Of a stretch of DNA of 27,475 nt, positions 7,902 to 16,272 are shown one piece after another. The stretch spans positions 1 through 27,475 of IMG/VR virus record IMGVR_UViG_3300037246_001125, one strand, 5' to 3'. The position numbers were made by a program, and so were the translations under genes. Below the pieces are notes generated by a model. That model made no database searches, was not told the origin of the DNA, and saw only the letters and a program-made list of their open reading frames with translations. Within the stretch, counting starts at the first letter, position 1, and each line of letters begins with the position of its first letter. This stretch comes from a virus.

Positions 7902-9943
7902 TACGAGGCCTCCGGCGGGAATACGAATCCGAGGGCTTCAAGCTCGGCGACGGTGTCGGAATCGATCGTTTGGATTTCGATTTCGTTTCGGCGGTTCGCG
8001 CCGTAAACGAGCATCGATCCGGGGACGTCGGTCTGATGTCGAATCGCGACGACTTCCATTCCGAGGAAATCGTTCAACTTTTCGAGGGCGGGGAGGATCG
8101 ATCCGATTACGTCGTCGAATCGGTATCCCTGGACGAGCTCCGATCCGAGGAAATCATCGCGGGCGTATCCCTCGACGAGCATCGATCCGGCGAAGTTTGA
8201 AAGCTCGGGGATCGCTGCGATTATCGATCCGGGGAAATCGTCCGCCTGGACGTGTCCGACCCAAAACCAAGCGTCGGCGTGAATTCCTTGGGTCTTATCG
8301 ATGAGGGTCCATTGATAATCATGGTAGGCGATCGACCACGTCGTCCGCGTGTTGTATTGGAGGAGGGCGACGGCCTCAATCGCTCCGGCGAGGAATGCGA
8401 AATATCCGTCGGCGGCGCCGATTTTGAACGCTTGCAAGAGTTGGGAAAAGTTGATCGATCCGATTGTCCCGATTCCATATTTGAAGGTCGCGAGGATCGG
8501 TTGTCCCTGTAATCTGTAATTTTCGAACCCGTGCGCCTGGACGGTGAGATCGTCAAACGCTACGCCGAGGACGCCTCCGGAAATCGCCTCCCGTCCCCAC
8601 TTCGCGAGGTGTCCGTTTTCGATTGTCGCGGATTGACCGTCGACGACGAGCTCGACGTCGTCGAAATCGCAAGGGTCGAAATATATCTCGATGTTCCCGA
8701 GGGTCGGCGTCGAGCTCGGGGCCGTCGTCGCGAGCTCGATTTTGAATTCGACCATTGCTCGGCCGGCTCCGGTCCTCATGTCGTCGCGATATTCGACGCC
8801 GGGGATGGGGAGGCCGGAGGTACAGGCGAGCCACGAATCGCCGTTTCCCCATCTGCATTTTAGGGCCGCGGTCGTGTCCGTTGGGGTTACGACGTCGAAA
8901 GTTAGAATCCCGGACGAAAAGGAAATCGCCGGCGAAACGTTGATCGGGTCGCCGATCCAATTCCCGTTCGAATAGTAGGCGGGCGGGTCCGGTTCGATCG
9001 TAAGGTAATCGAAATACGTCGCCGGCGTCGTGGATCCACAATCCGCCATGAGTGCAACGGCGCCGGGGTCATCGTAAACCGTATCCGATCCGAGCCACGT
9101 AAACGAGCCTGGTTCGGAGGTTCCGTCCTCCCAAAATTTAAACCAAGAGTTCATCTGCGATCCGGTGTTGACCCATTGGATTTTCATCCAATACCATTTA
9201 TCAAAGTCGAGCGGGGTTATTGCTCGACTTTCGAGGCCGAACCAAGATGAGGAGGAATTGACTCGTTTTAGCTGAAACCACGACGAACCCTCTCCGACGA
9301 TGGCGCAGTATCCATGACAGGCGGCGCCTGATCCGACGATATTCCATCCGAGGCCGAATTGTCCCGTCCCGTAATCGAGGCGCATTTTTACGGTTATCGT
9401 CCCGCCGTCGAGGTCGGTTCCGGCCTCGTCGTATGCGTAAATGAGTTCCTGGTTAGAAACCTGCATCCGGGCGACTTGGGTCGCGTCGGGTCCGTTGACG
9501 ATTTGGCCTCCGGTGTAAACGGTTCGGACGGTCCAATCCTCCGGTTGTGAAACGTCGTCGAGCATCGCGGCGTAAACATAATCCTCGAAATCCGTCGCCG
9601 GCGCGGAGCTCGCGAGCTCGACGGAATCGCCGGCGGCTTTCGTTTGAGTGTGCGTCCCGCCGTTATCGAAATCGCTCGCCTCGTCGAGGTCGAGGGTGTG
9701 TTCGGCCGTATTGTCGGCCTCAAAATTGACGGTTACAGGGCCGGCGATTTCTTGTCCCTGGGAGTTATCCGCCGGCGCCCATCCGAGGATTGAGTGGATG
9801 TCCGTTTTCGATGCGATCGGCGTGTCGAGGAGTCGGCCTCCGCCTCGGAGGATTTCGGCCTCGATGAATTGGTGTCCGTTGACGGAGGCGCGTTTTAATA
9901 CGCCTCCGCCTCGGAGTGGATCGCAGGTTATTACAGTGGCCAT
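7901..9943 (-). CDS. large tail protein with concanavalin A-like domain and 14-residue repeats (680 aa)
   Basis: The ATG is directly adjacent to the previous gene's TAA. Residues about 115-322 look like a LamG/concanavalin A-like sandwich, with the phrases LDFDKWYWMKIQWVN, WEDGTSEPG and YFDYLTIEP. This fold often binds sugars, so host-surface recognition is a reasonable inference. A second beta-rich region follows (about residues 325-420). Residues 568-651 are six consecutive 14-residue repeats, consensus (D/N)DFxGSxLVxGYxR. The last 29 residues are acidic and non-repetitive. Near residue 60, AACTCCCAGG matches ten bases of the junction-repeat core, perhaps by chance. The gene lies between two beta-rich tail proteins and the hub-like gene. 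Confidence 0.82.
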   Translation of the reverse strand: MATVITCDPLRGGGVLKRASVNGHQFIEAEILRGGGRLLDTPIASKTDIHSILGWAPADNSQGQEIAGPVTVNFEADNTAEHTLDLDEASDFDNGGTHTQTKAAGDSVELASSAPATDFEDYVYAAMLDDVSQPEDWTVRTVYTGGQIVNGPDATQVARMQVSNQELIYAYDEAGTDLDGGTITVKMRLDYGTGQFGLGWNIVGSGAACHGYCAIVGEGSSWFQLKRVNSSSSWFGLESRAITPLDFDKWYWMKIQWVNTGSQMNSWFKFWEDGTSEPGSFTWLGSDTVYDDPGAVALMADCGSTTPATYFDYLTIEPDPPAYYSNGNWIGDPINVSPAISFSSGILTFDVVTPTDTTAALKCRWGNGDSWLACTSGLPIPGVEYRDDMRTGAGRAMVEFKIELATTAPSSTPTLGNIEIYFDPCDFDDVELVVDGQSATIENGHLAKWGREAISGGVLGVAFDDLTVQAHGFENYRLQGQPILATFKYGIGTIGSINFSQLLQAFKIGAADGYFAFLAGAIEAVALLQYNTRTTWSIAYHDYQWTLIDKTQGIHADAWFWVGHVQADDFPGSIIAAIPELSNFAGSMLVEGYARDDFLGSELVQGYRFDDVIGSILPALEKLNDFLGMEVVAIRHQTDVPGSMLVYGANRRNEIEIQTIDSDTVAELEALGFVFPPEAS
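7991..8242 (-). repeat. six 14-residue protein repeats
   Basis: Six uninterrupted 42-bp units encode DDFPGSIIAAIPEL, SNFAGSMLVEGYAR, DDFLGSELVQGYRF, DDVIGSILPALEKL, NDFLGMEVVAIRHQ and TDVPGSMLVYGANR. Length is exact in all six while sequence varies, so these are old, selected protein repeats rather than a recent DNA duplication. A constant Asp-Phe-x-Gly-Ser turn and alternating hydrophobic residues suggest a repeating beta structure. Confidence 0.9.
9757..9766 (-). repeat. possible degenerate junction-repeat core inside a tail gene
   Basis: The sense strand reads AACTCCCAGG, ten contiguous bases of the GAAACTCCCAGGTA core, coding Asn-Ser-Gln-Gly. It has the transcription orientation, like all the other copies, and lies about 4.2 kb from the cluster at 13959-14013. 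It lacks both core ends, so chance identity is a real alternative. Confidence 0.35.
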
Positions 9944-12034
9944 TTACAGGAGTCGCGCATTCATTCGGAGGGATTTCAATTCCTCGACGGTCGTCGAGCT
10001 CGCGACGACTCGCATCCAAAACGGGGTTTGTCCCGTCGCGGTTTTCGTCACGAAATCGCCGGAGGTGTAATCGTTTACGAGGGAGGTCGTCAAATCGAGA
10101 TAGTCCGCCTGGACGCCTCCGGTCGCGATCGTCGCGAGCTCGGAGGATCCGGATCCGCCGGCTTGTTCGAGGAGGATCTGATCGCCTTGGGTATATCCCG
10201 AGGTTGATTCGAGGTAAACGCGGGAGGCCGGCGATTCGGAGGCGCCGGAGTCCTCGTCGACTTGCGAGAAAACGGTCGGGGCGACGTCCCGGAATGGGAG
10301 AGTCGTCCCGACGATCGCTCCCGGCGCGTAGGTCGTGGATCCGCTCGCGAGTCCTTCGAGCTCGACGGCGTGGGCCGCGACGGGGATCGTCCAGTAATCG
10401 CCGATATCGTGATTCGTCCCGGTTGGGATCGTCACGTAAATTCCGTTTTCGAGGAGTTGGGGGGATCCCGTCGGGACGATCCCGGTCGCGGTCCACGAGC
10501 TCCCGCCGTCCGGACTCCATTTGTACGTTCCCGGCGTCCCGCCGGCGTCGATTTCCACGACGTAATCGTCGGTGATCGGGCCGTTATGATTTCCCGAGGC
10601 GGTGAGATCATCGGTCCCCGTCCCCGAATGTACGGGCGTTCCGATGTCGGCCTCCTGGACGGACTTTATTTGTCCGGCGTCGAAGTCGTCGAGGTTTTGG
10701 ATAAAGGCTTTCGTTCCGATTATCCAGTCCGCCGGGAGGACGTATCGGGTCGGAATGAGTTTCGTCGTCGCGTCGATTGCGACGGTTCCGGTCGATTTCA
10801 CTCGCCGGCCGGTTACGGGCCTCCAATTCGTCGAGTCCGCGTCCCCGGCATCGTCGAACGTAATTTCGACTTGTTCGTTTGAGTCCGCCGGCCAGTCGGT
10901 GTCGGTCGTGTTTCCGCGGACGCCGATTTCGAATTCGTCGTCGACGAGGGTTCCGGGTTGCCATGCCGCGGCCGGGATCGAAAATCCTCCGGTCGGCGCG
11001 GAAAAGTCCGTCGAGGTGTCGCCTCTCCATGAGGCGTCGGCGTCGATTTGCGGGTGGAGGTTCGTCGGGTTGTCGCGATAGGAAACGGCCATTACCTCGA
11101 ATTCGGTCGAGGAATAGAAAATCGCGGTGTAAAGCTGAGAAACGGCGTTGTCGGCGAGGACGGCGTAATCGAGGAGGCCGGTTCCCGTTCCCTCCCGTTG
11201 GACGGGTTCCTCGTTCTCTGGATGGTCGTCGAATATTTCGACTTGTTGAATCGCGTCGGTGTAGTTCCTCCAAAACCCTTTCCGCGGGGCGCCGGTCTGT
11301 CCTCGCTCGACGGCTCCGAGGTAATACTCGTTCCCGGGGAGGTCGTCGACGACGGCCGTCAAATCGATGTCGCCGGCGCCGGTCGCCTGGTAAAACTCGA
11401 TCGGATAGAAATAGTAGAACGTGAAATCCGGAAATTTCCCGACGGTCGAATATTGCGTCGAAAAGTATCCTCCTCCGGCGTTGGTCACTCTCACCATAAA
11501 GTCGACGTCGACGTTATCGCGGAGGGCTCGCTCGAAAATCGAGGTAACGTCGAGCGCCGTCCGGTCCCCGTTCAGCATCGACAATCCGGTAACGGTTAAT
11601 GCCGCGGGCGATTCGATGTCCCTCCCCTGGATCGGTGCGTAGGCGTCCTCGTACCAGGGAATCGTAGCGGTCCGGTCGCGGTATCGATTCGAGGCGTCGC
11701 CTTGGGTCGGTGCGACGATGAAACGGAAAATCTCGATTCCGAATCCGGCGAGGTCGGATTTAATCACGGTCCCGAATAGGACTTTGACGAGGATCGGGAT
11801 TTGTCCGAGTTTCGCTTTCAGGAGCTCTTTTTCGACGTTTATCGCTCCATAGGTGAAATCGGTGTCCGACGTTGGGTGGACCGCCCATTGGTGGGTGTCG
11901 GAGTCGACTGGAAAAGTTGATTGTTCCTGATCCGAGGTCGACCCTTCGGCGATGATCGATCGGCCGAATCCGAGGTTCTGATAGCTGATCGCCTCATGTT
12001 GTGAGGTGTAGAGTCCGAAATTCCAAACGCGCAT
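9944..12034 (-). CDS. large beta-rich tail protein (696 aa)
   Basis: The ATG (MRVWNFGLYTSQHEAI) has AAGGAG upstream in the short gap after the 150-aa gene. Residues about 467-552 resemble a beta-sandwich module that recurs in phage tail proteins, recognisable from GPITDDYVVEID, YKWSPDGGSSWTATG and NHDIGDYWTIPV. The N-terminal 350 residues look like a larger structural domain with aromatic strands (FTFYYFYPIEFYQ). No enzyme motif is visible. It sits between the tape measure and the hub-like gene, the usual place for distal-tail and tail-tip proteins. The exact role is unknown. Confidence 0.8.
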   Translation of the reverse strand: MRVWNFGLYTSQHEAISYQNLGFGRSIIAEGSTSDQEQSTFPVDSDTHQWAVHPTSDTDFTYGAINVEKELLKAKLGQIPILVKVLFGTVIKSDLAGFGIEIFRFIVAPTQGDASNRYRDRTATIPWYEDAYAPIQGRDIESPAALTVTGLSMLNGDRTALDVTSIFERALRDNVDVDFMVRVTNAGGGYFSTQYSTVGKFPDFTFYYFYPIEFYQATGAGDIDLTAVVDDLPGNEYYLGAVERGQTGAPRKGFWRNYTDAIQQVEIFDDHPENEEPVQREGTGTGLLDYAVLADNAVSQLYTAIFYSSTEFEVMAVSYRDNPTNLHPQIDADASWRGDTSTDFSAPTGGFSIPAAAWQPGTLVDDEFEIGVRGNTTDTDWPADSNEQVEITFDDAGDADSTNWRPVTGRRVKSTGTVAIDATTKLIPTRYVLPADWIIGTKAFIQNLDDFDAGQIKSVQEADIGTPVHSGTGTDDLTASGNHNGPITDDYVVEIDAGGTPGTYKWSPDGGSSWTATGIVPTGSPQLLENGIYVTIPTGTNHDIGDYWTIPVAAHAVELEGLASGSTTYAPGAIVGTTLPFRDVAPTVFSQVDEDSGASESPASRVYLESTSGYTQGDQILLEQAGGSGSSELATIATGGVQADYLDLTTSLVNDYTSGDFVTKTATGQTPFWMRVVASSTTVEELKSLRMNARLL

Positions 12035-12046
12035 TATCCGAGCTCC

Positions 12047-12499
12047 TTACGCCGCGACATTCGCGGGGAATTCGCCGACGATGCCGGCGGGAAATTCGAG
12101 GGTAACGTCGCCGGCTTGCTCGTCGACGGGGCCTTCCATATCCCAAAACCCGATCGCCTCTTTATTCGAGGCGGAGTCGTTTATCAGAATCGCGTGGTGT
12201 CCGTCTTGGAATCCGGAGGCGTGCATCAGGATTTCCATGTCGTCGGCGGTCAAGGTCGCGACGCCGGAAATCATCGCGTAAACGACGGTCGTTAACGTGA
12301 TCCCGCCGGTCACGTAATTTCCCGCGGCCGATACCTCGTTCGCCGAATAATCGGAATATCGAGGTGCCGCGTCGTCCACGGCCGGCGGCGCGGTGTCGTC
12401 GACGATCATAATTTTTAGAGTATTCGTCCCGAGGACGTGGACGCCTTTTCCGACGTCGTTTTGATATACGTTAAACAGTGTCGCGGATCCTCGGGCCAT
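12047..12499 (-). CDS. small phage tail protein (150 aa)
   Basis: The ATG (MARGSATLFNVYQNDV) has AGGAGG upstream at good spacing. The layout is a short N-terminus, then LGTNTLKIMIVDDTAPPAV, then GNYVTGGITLT, then a His-rich HHAILINDSASNKEAIGFWD. This matches a small phage family I recall near tail genes, in which each member carries a similar 'L-K-x-M-L-x-(T/D)-x-AP' strand and a 'GGYxxGG' turn. No biochemical role is known to me. It probably forms a beta-rich structural accessory of the tail. Confidence 0.78.
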   Translation of the reverse strand: MARGSATLFNVYQNDVGKGVHVLGTNTLKIMIVDDTAPPAVDDAAPRYSDYSANEVSAAGNYVTGGITLTTVVYAMISGVATLTADDMEILMHASGFQDGHHAILINDSASNKEAIGFWDMEGPVDEQAGDVTLEFPAGIVGEFPANVAA

Positions 12500-12508
12500 C
12501 GTCGCCTC

Positions 12509-13522
12509 CTAAACTGTCAATCCGCGGACGCGGTAAACGTGGAGTCGCATATCGCCGGGGCTCGCCGAATCGGGGACGACGGACCGAACCCAAAAATCTA
12601 CCTGTCCCGAGGGCGTGATAACGCCCGATACCTCGCCGTCCTGGGTCAAGGTCAACGGGCCGGAGCTCCAGGATCCCGGCGATCCGGAAACGTCGGGCGC
12701 GAATTCGAGCCATTCGGACGAATCGCGGACGTGGAGGGTGAAGGTTTTCGCGGAGGCGTCGCCGGGATCCACGACGAACGCGATCCCGAGTCCGCGGAGC
12801 TCGTCGGCGCCGTCGATATATCCGGTGACTCCGTGTTGGTAAAGCGTCCCGTCGAATTGCGCGTCCTCGATGCACTTGACCGCGCCTCCGCCGTCGTTAA
12901 TCCATACGTCGTGCGTTTGAGGCGGGCCGGCGTCGAAATCGTCGAAAGAAATATCGTAATCGCCGGCGATCGCGAGGGCGTGGCGGGCGGGGTCGGTGTG
13001 GTTCCGAATGTATTCGATGAAGTCCTCGACGCCGGCGCCTTCGACGAAAAATCCGGGGAGGCCGTAAACCTTGGTTTCGGCGGAGTCCTCCGTCCCGACG
13101 TTGACGGCCGTCACCTTTCGTTGCGTCGAGGTGTCGCCGGCGATAACGGTCCCGGTATCGAGGCGCCTGGTCGTCGATCCGTCGCCGGCCATCAAAGCGC
13201 CGACGGCGGCTTTCCCGGTCCATCCGACGGCGAGGGACGACGAGAAAACGAATGATCCGAATCCGAGGTCGTTCGGTGTCGAGTCATCGGCGACGACGGA
13301 AACGCCGGTCCCGACGAGCTCGTTTTTTGGATCGTCCGCCGTGATATTGATTGTCGAGGAGGAGGCGCCGACGATCGTATAAACGCCGGCGACGGCTTTC
13401 CCGTTGGCGGGAAACGCCGCGGATACGATCGGGGCGTTTATCGTGTTCTCCCATCGGAGGAGGAGGTCGGAGTCGGGGTCCGACGGGGCGGCGGCGTCGC
13501 GGAGCATAATTTCTGAGCTCAT
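12509..13522 (-). CDS. beta-rich tail structural protein (337 aa)
   Basis: The ATG (MSSEIMLRDAAAPSD) overlaps the previous stop as TAATG. The sequence is Asp/Gly/Val/Thr-rich with very little predicted helix. It carries a stretch like an immunoglobulin or jelly-roll core (SSEWLEFAPDVSGSPGSW, then FWVRSVVPDSASPGDMRLHV) near the C-terminus. I do not recognise a family. It lies in the block between the tape measure and the large tail-tip proteins, so it is probably a minor tail protein. Confidence 0.76.
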   Translation of the reverse strand: MSSEIMLRDAAAPSDPDSDLLLRWENTINAPIVSAAFPANGKAVAGVYTIVGASSSTINITADDPKNELVGTGVSVVADDSTPNDLGFGSFVFSSSLAVGWTGKAAVGALMAGDGSTTRRLDTGTVIAGDTSTQRKVTAVNVGTEDSAETKVYGLPGFFVEGAGVEDFIEYIRNHTDPARHALAIAGDYDISFDDFDAGPPQTHDVWINDGGGAVKCIEDAQFDGTLYQHGVTGYIDGADELRGLGIAFVVDPGDASAKTFTLHVRDSSEWLEFAPDVSGSPGSWSSGPLTLTQDGEVSGVITPSGQVDFWVRSVVPDSASPGDMRLHVYRVRGLTV

Positions 13523-13935
13523 TACGGGATCTCCTCTTGGACGGCGAGCTCGATCTCGACTCGGTGGTATCGAATCCCGGCCGGAGCTCCGTCGGTGTAG
13601 TGTCCGATGATCGGCTCGAATTTAATCGAGGCGATCGTTACGGTATAGGTCGTCGCGACGCCGGCGGTCCATTTCGCGGTTAAAGGTCCGGGGACGTCGG
13701 CGAGTCCTCGGAGGATGGCCGTTTTCGCGTCGGTCAACTGTTCGAGGGCGAGGACGACGAGTTGGTCGTCGGCGTCCTGGTGATAGTGGGTCGTTATCAC
13801 GTTTCCGGGCAGGGCGACGGCTTTCGCGCGGGCCGGTCCCGATCGGTTATATCGGTTGAGGTGTCGGGGCTCGCGATCGAGAGCGAGTTTCGTCGCGTCC
13901 CGCTCGAATCCTGTTTCGGCATTGGTGAAACTCAC
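13522..13935 (-). CDS. hypothetical minor tail protein (137 aa), GTG start
   Basis: GTG at 13933-13935 begins MSFTNAETGFERDATKLAL. Its position immediately after the repeat cassette, and its overlap with the 30-codon mini-ORF as GTGA, support this start. The N-terminal half is charged and helical. The C-terminal half (TYTVTIASIKFEPIIGHYTDG, one residue split) looks beta-structured. No family is recognised. As the first gene after the tape measure, it takes the position where distal tail proteins often lie, but it is shorter than typical Dit proteins. Confidence 0.74.
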   Translation of the reverse strand: MSFTNAETGFERDATKLALDREPRHLNRYNRSGPARAKAVALPGNVITTHYHQDADDQLVVLALEQLTDAKTAILRGLADVPGPLTAKWTAGVATTYTVTIASIKFEPIIGHYTDGAPAGIRYHRVEIELAVQEEIP

Positions 13936-14024
13936 GAGCTCGCCTCCATCCGGAAATCTACCTGGGAGTTTCCCTCGATCGCCGGCCTCCGGCCGTCTCT
14001 ACCTGGGAGTTTCCCCGCCGGCAT
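13932..14024 (-). CDS. 30-aa mini-ORF spanning the repeat cassette (tentative)
   Basis: An ATG overlapping the tape-measure TAA (TAATG) opens a frame of 30 codons. It ends in TGA overlapping the next gene's GTG (GTGA). It reads MPAGKLPGRDGRRPAIEG, then NSQVD and a short tail. The first repeat core is read as Gly-Lys-Leu-Pro-Gly and the second as Gly-Asn-Ser-Gln-Val. Exact coupling at both ends suggests translation to carry ribosomes across the gap, rather than a functional peptide. No ribosome-binding site of its own is seen. Confidence 0.35.
   Translation of the reverse strand: MPAGKLPGRDGRRPAIEGNSQVDFRMEASS
13957..14013 (-). repeat. 57-bp double-copy junction repeat, copy B
   Basis: Identical over 57 bp to 4224-4280. 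Exact cores lie at 14000-14013 and 13959-13972, in the transcription orientation, with the GCCGG/CCGGC hairpin at 13981-13993 between them. The block lies between the tape-measure stop and the next gene. Identity over 57 bp at two sites 9.7 kb apart indicates recent copying or strong selection. Confidence 0.93.
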
Positions 14025-16264
14025 TACGGGAGGGCTCCGCCGGTGTTGGGAGCTCCGCCGATCGCGTCAAATTGCCGTTGGATGTACTCCATATCGAGCG
14101 CGGGTCGGAGGGGGTTGTCCGCGACATATGCTTGGAGGGAATCGTAAGATTGTTTCGCGAGCTCGACTCCCTCCGCGACGCCTCCACCGAATCCTCCTCG
14201 GAGTTTCCCTTTTATCTGTTCGCCGGCGCGGGTTATCGAAACGACGGTTTCGTCCGCGGCTTTTTTCGCGGCGCCGGATACCGTAACCCATTCGCCTTGC
14301 ATTTCGACGAGTCCGTTTTTTGCGGCTACGAGGGGGGCGAGGAGTCGGTCGGCTTGCGTGTTGAGGTGTTGGGCTTCGAGTTTGGCGCCGGCCGCGGATA
14401 TCGCGATCGCTCCCATTGCCATGTCGATATTGTTTAAGGCGATTTCCCCGAGGGCTTTCGCGGCCGGATTGATAAACGGGACTTCCATCCACGCGACGAT
14501 GAGTTTTCGAATCCCTCCGAGGGTCCGGGCTAGTGCCTGGTGTGCGGCGACTCCGAAATTATGCCATCCGGCCGAAAGGCGGAGGAGGGAGGCGCCGACG
14601 ACTCGGCCGATTGTGTTCATTACTTTCGACGCCGTCCGTTGGACGGTTTCCCATGCGGCCGGCCAATCGGAATTCAGGACGTGAATAAATACCTCAACGG
14701 CGCCGAGGACAATTTCCAGGGCTCCGAGGATGAGATTTTTCGCGACGAGCCATCCGCGGCGGACGACGGTTAGGATTGCGGCTCCGTGTTTTTCCCACAG
14801 GGCCGAGATATTCGTAACGACTTCGGAAACGATTGATTGAATCGCCGGCCAAACGCGGACGGCGAAATCCCGGATTCTTCCGAATGCGTCGAGGGCGATA
14901 TCCTTTATCGCGTTTAGGGCCGGTTTTATGAAATCGACGAACGCCGCGAACGCCTTTTTTACCGTTCCCCAGTGTTTCGCGAGGAGGAGGGCGCCGGCGC
15001 CGATCGCGATTCCCCATCCGGCGAACGCGAGGGAAACCGTTCCGAGGCCGGTCGCGATCAATCCGAGGAGGATCAATAACGGGCCGGCCACGGTTACGAG
15101 GCCGGCGACCGCGAGGATTATTTTTTGGACTTGTGGATCCAGGGCGGAAAATGCCTCGGTCGCTCGGCCGATAAACTCTCCGAGTTTTTGGGCCGCGGGG
15201 ACGAGATACGGGAGGATTGCGTCTCCGAGGGTAATCGCCGATGCCGCTAATTGAGCGAAAACCTGGGCGAGTTTGAATCCGGATTTTTCGGCGACGACGG
15301 CTAGGCCGGCGTTTAGGTCCGTTCCCGTCGTTTTCGCGAGATTCGCGAAAATATCGATTGCGTCTTGGGCCTCGGCGCCGACGAGCCCGAAAAGTCCTCG
15401 GAGGGCGCGGACGTTTCCGAAAACGGCGGCGGCGGCGTCCTCGTTGTCGCCGAATTTCTCGACGAGCTCCGTTAACATCGCGATAAGTCCTTTACCGCGG
15501 AGGGCGTCGCGGATGGACTCTAAACTCGTTCCGAGGCCGAGGAGGGCTTTCCGGGTTTTCGGGGCGCCTTTTTGGATCGTTGACAGGATCGCCGAAAGTT
15601 GGGTAACGGCGATTTCGGCCGGGGCTCCCGTCTTGGTCATTACCGCGATTGCGGCGGCGACTTCGTGGAATTTCACTCCCATAATCGCCGCGACATTGGC
15701 TACCTGTCCCATCACGGGCGCGATCGAGTCGGCCTCCGCCTTTCCTTCGCGGACGGCGGCGCGGAGGATCGCGGTCGCATCGGCGGCGTTTAGGTTCGCT
15801 TTTCCCCAGGCGTTAATCGCCGAGGTCACGGCGTCGGCGATGACGACGGTTTCGCCGAGTCCGAGGTTCGATCCCTTCGCCGCATAAGTGAGGACGTCGA
15901 TTGCCTTGGCGCCTCGGAATCCGGCCGACGTTACCTGGAAAAGTGCATTCGCGAGGGCGGTCGGGGTTTGTCCTAGTTCGGGGCCGAGTTTTTTTAGGAG
16001 GATCGACCATTCTCTAACCTGTTCCTCGGATACTCCGACGAGGGTTATGATCTTCGTCATTGAGTCCTCGAAGGTCAACGCCATTTTGACGGAGGCGGCG
16101 CCGGCGAGGGCCATCGGGACGGATAACGAGGTGGTCATCGTTCGGCCGGTTCGCTCGGCCGATCGGCCGAATTTCCGAAGTTTGTATTGGGCCGACGCGA
16201 GTCCTTTCGTAAACTTCGACGACGTCAATCCCAGGATTACATTCAGTCGGGCGAGGGTCGCCAT
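14024..16264 (-). CDS. tail tape measure protein (746 aa)
   Basis: The protein sets tail length and threads the tube during assembly. The N-terminus (MATLARLNVILGLTSSKF, then LRKFGRSAERTGRTM) and the following region resemble TP901-type tape measures: LTFEDSMTKIITLVGVSEEQ, QTPTALANALFQVTSAGF and the Ala-rich helix around VMTKTGAPAEIAVTQLSAIL. Hydrophobic segments near residues 385-440 fit the membrane-active part seen in many tape measures. The gene follows the chaperone pair, the family's usual place. Its length predicts a tail of roughly 110 nm by the usual 0.15 nm per residue; the ratio is family knowledge and the estimate is mine. The ATG has AAAGGA upstream. Confidence 0.93.
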   Translation of the reverse strand: MATLARLNVILGLTSSKFTKGLASAQYKLRKFGRSAERTGRTMTTSLSVPMALAGAASVKMALTFEDSMTKIITLVGVSEEQVREWSILLKKLGPELGQTPTALANALFQVTSAGFRGAKAIDVLTYAAKGSNLGLGETVVIADAVTSAINAWGKANLNAADATAILRAAVREGKAEADSIAPVMGQVANVAAIMGVKFHEVAAAIAVMTKTGAPAEIAVTQLSAILSTIQKGAPKTRKALLGLGTSLESIRDALRGKGLIAMLTELVEKFGDNEDAAAAVFGNVRALRGLFGLVGAEAQDAIDIFANLAKTTGTDLNAGLAVVAEKSGFKLAQVFAQLAASAITLGDAILPYLVPAAQKLGEFIGRATEAFSALDPQVQKIILAVAGLVTVAGPLLILLGLIATGLGTVSLAFAGWGIAIGAGALLLAKHWGTVKKAFAAFVDFIKPALNAIKDIALDAFGRIRDFAVRVWPAIQSIVSEVVTNISALWEKHGAAILTVVRRGWLVAKNLILGALEIVLGAVEVFIHVLNSDWPAAWETVQRTASKVMNTIGRVVGASLLRLSAGWHNFGVAAHQALARTLGGIRKLIVAWMEVPFINPAAKALGEIALNNIDMAMGAIAISAAGAKLEAQHLNTQADRLLAPLVAAKNGLVEMQGEWVTVSGAAKKAADETVVSITRAGEQIKGKLRGGFGGGVAEGVELAKQSYDSLQAYVADNPLRPALDMEYIQRQFDAIGGAPNTGGALP

Positions 16265-16272
16265 TTTGTCGG

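Noticed and set aside
9765-10520. 251-codon Arg-rich minus-strand frame
   Set aside because: Shadow frame across the boundary of two well-coupled tail genes; roughly a third Arg and Asp from codon bias only.
12437-13255. 272-codon plus-strand open frame
   Set aside because: It lies antisense to the coupled 337-aa tail gene, has an Arg/Gly/Asp-rich sequence without family features, and arises because GC-rich codon bias keeps the opposite strand open.
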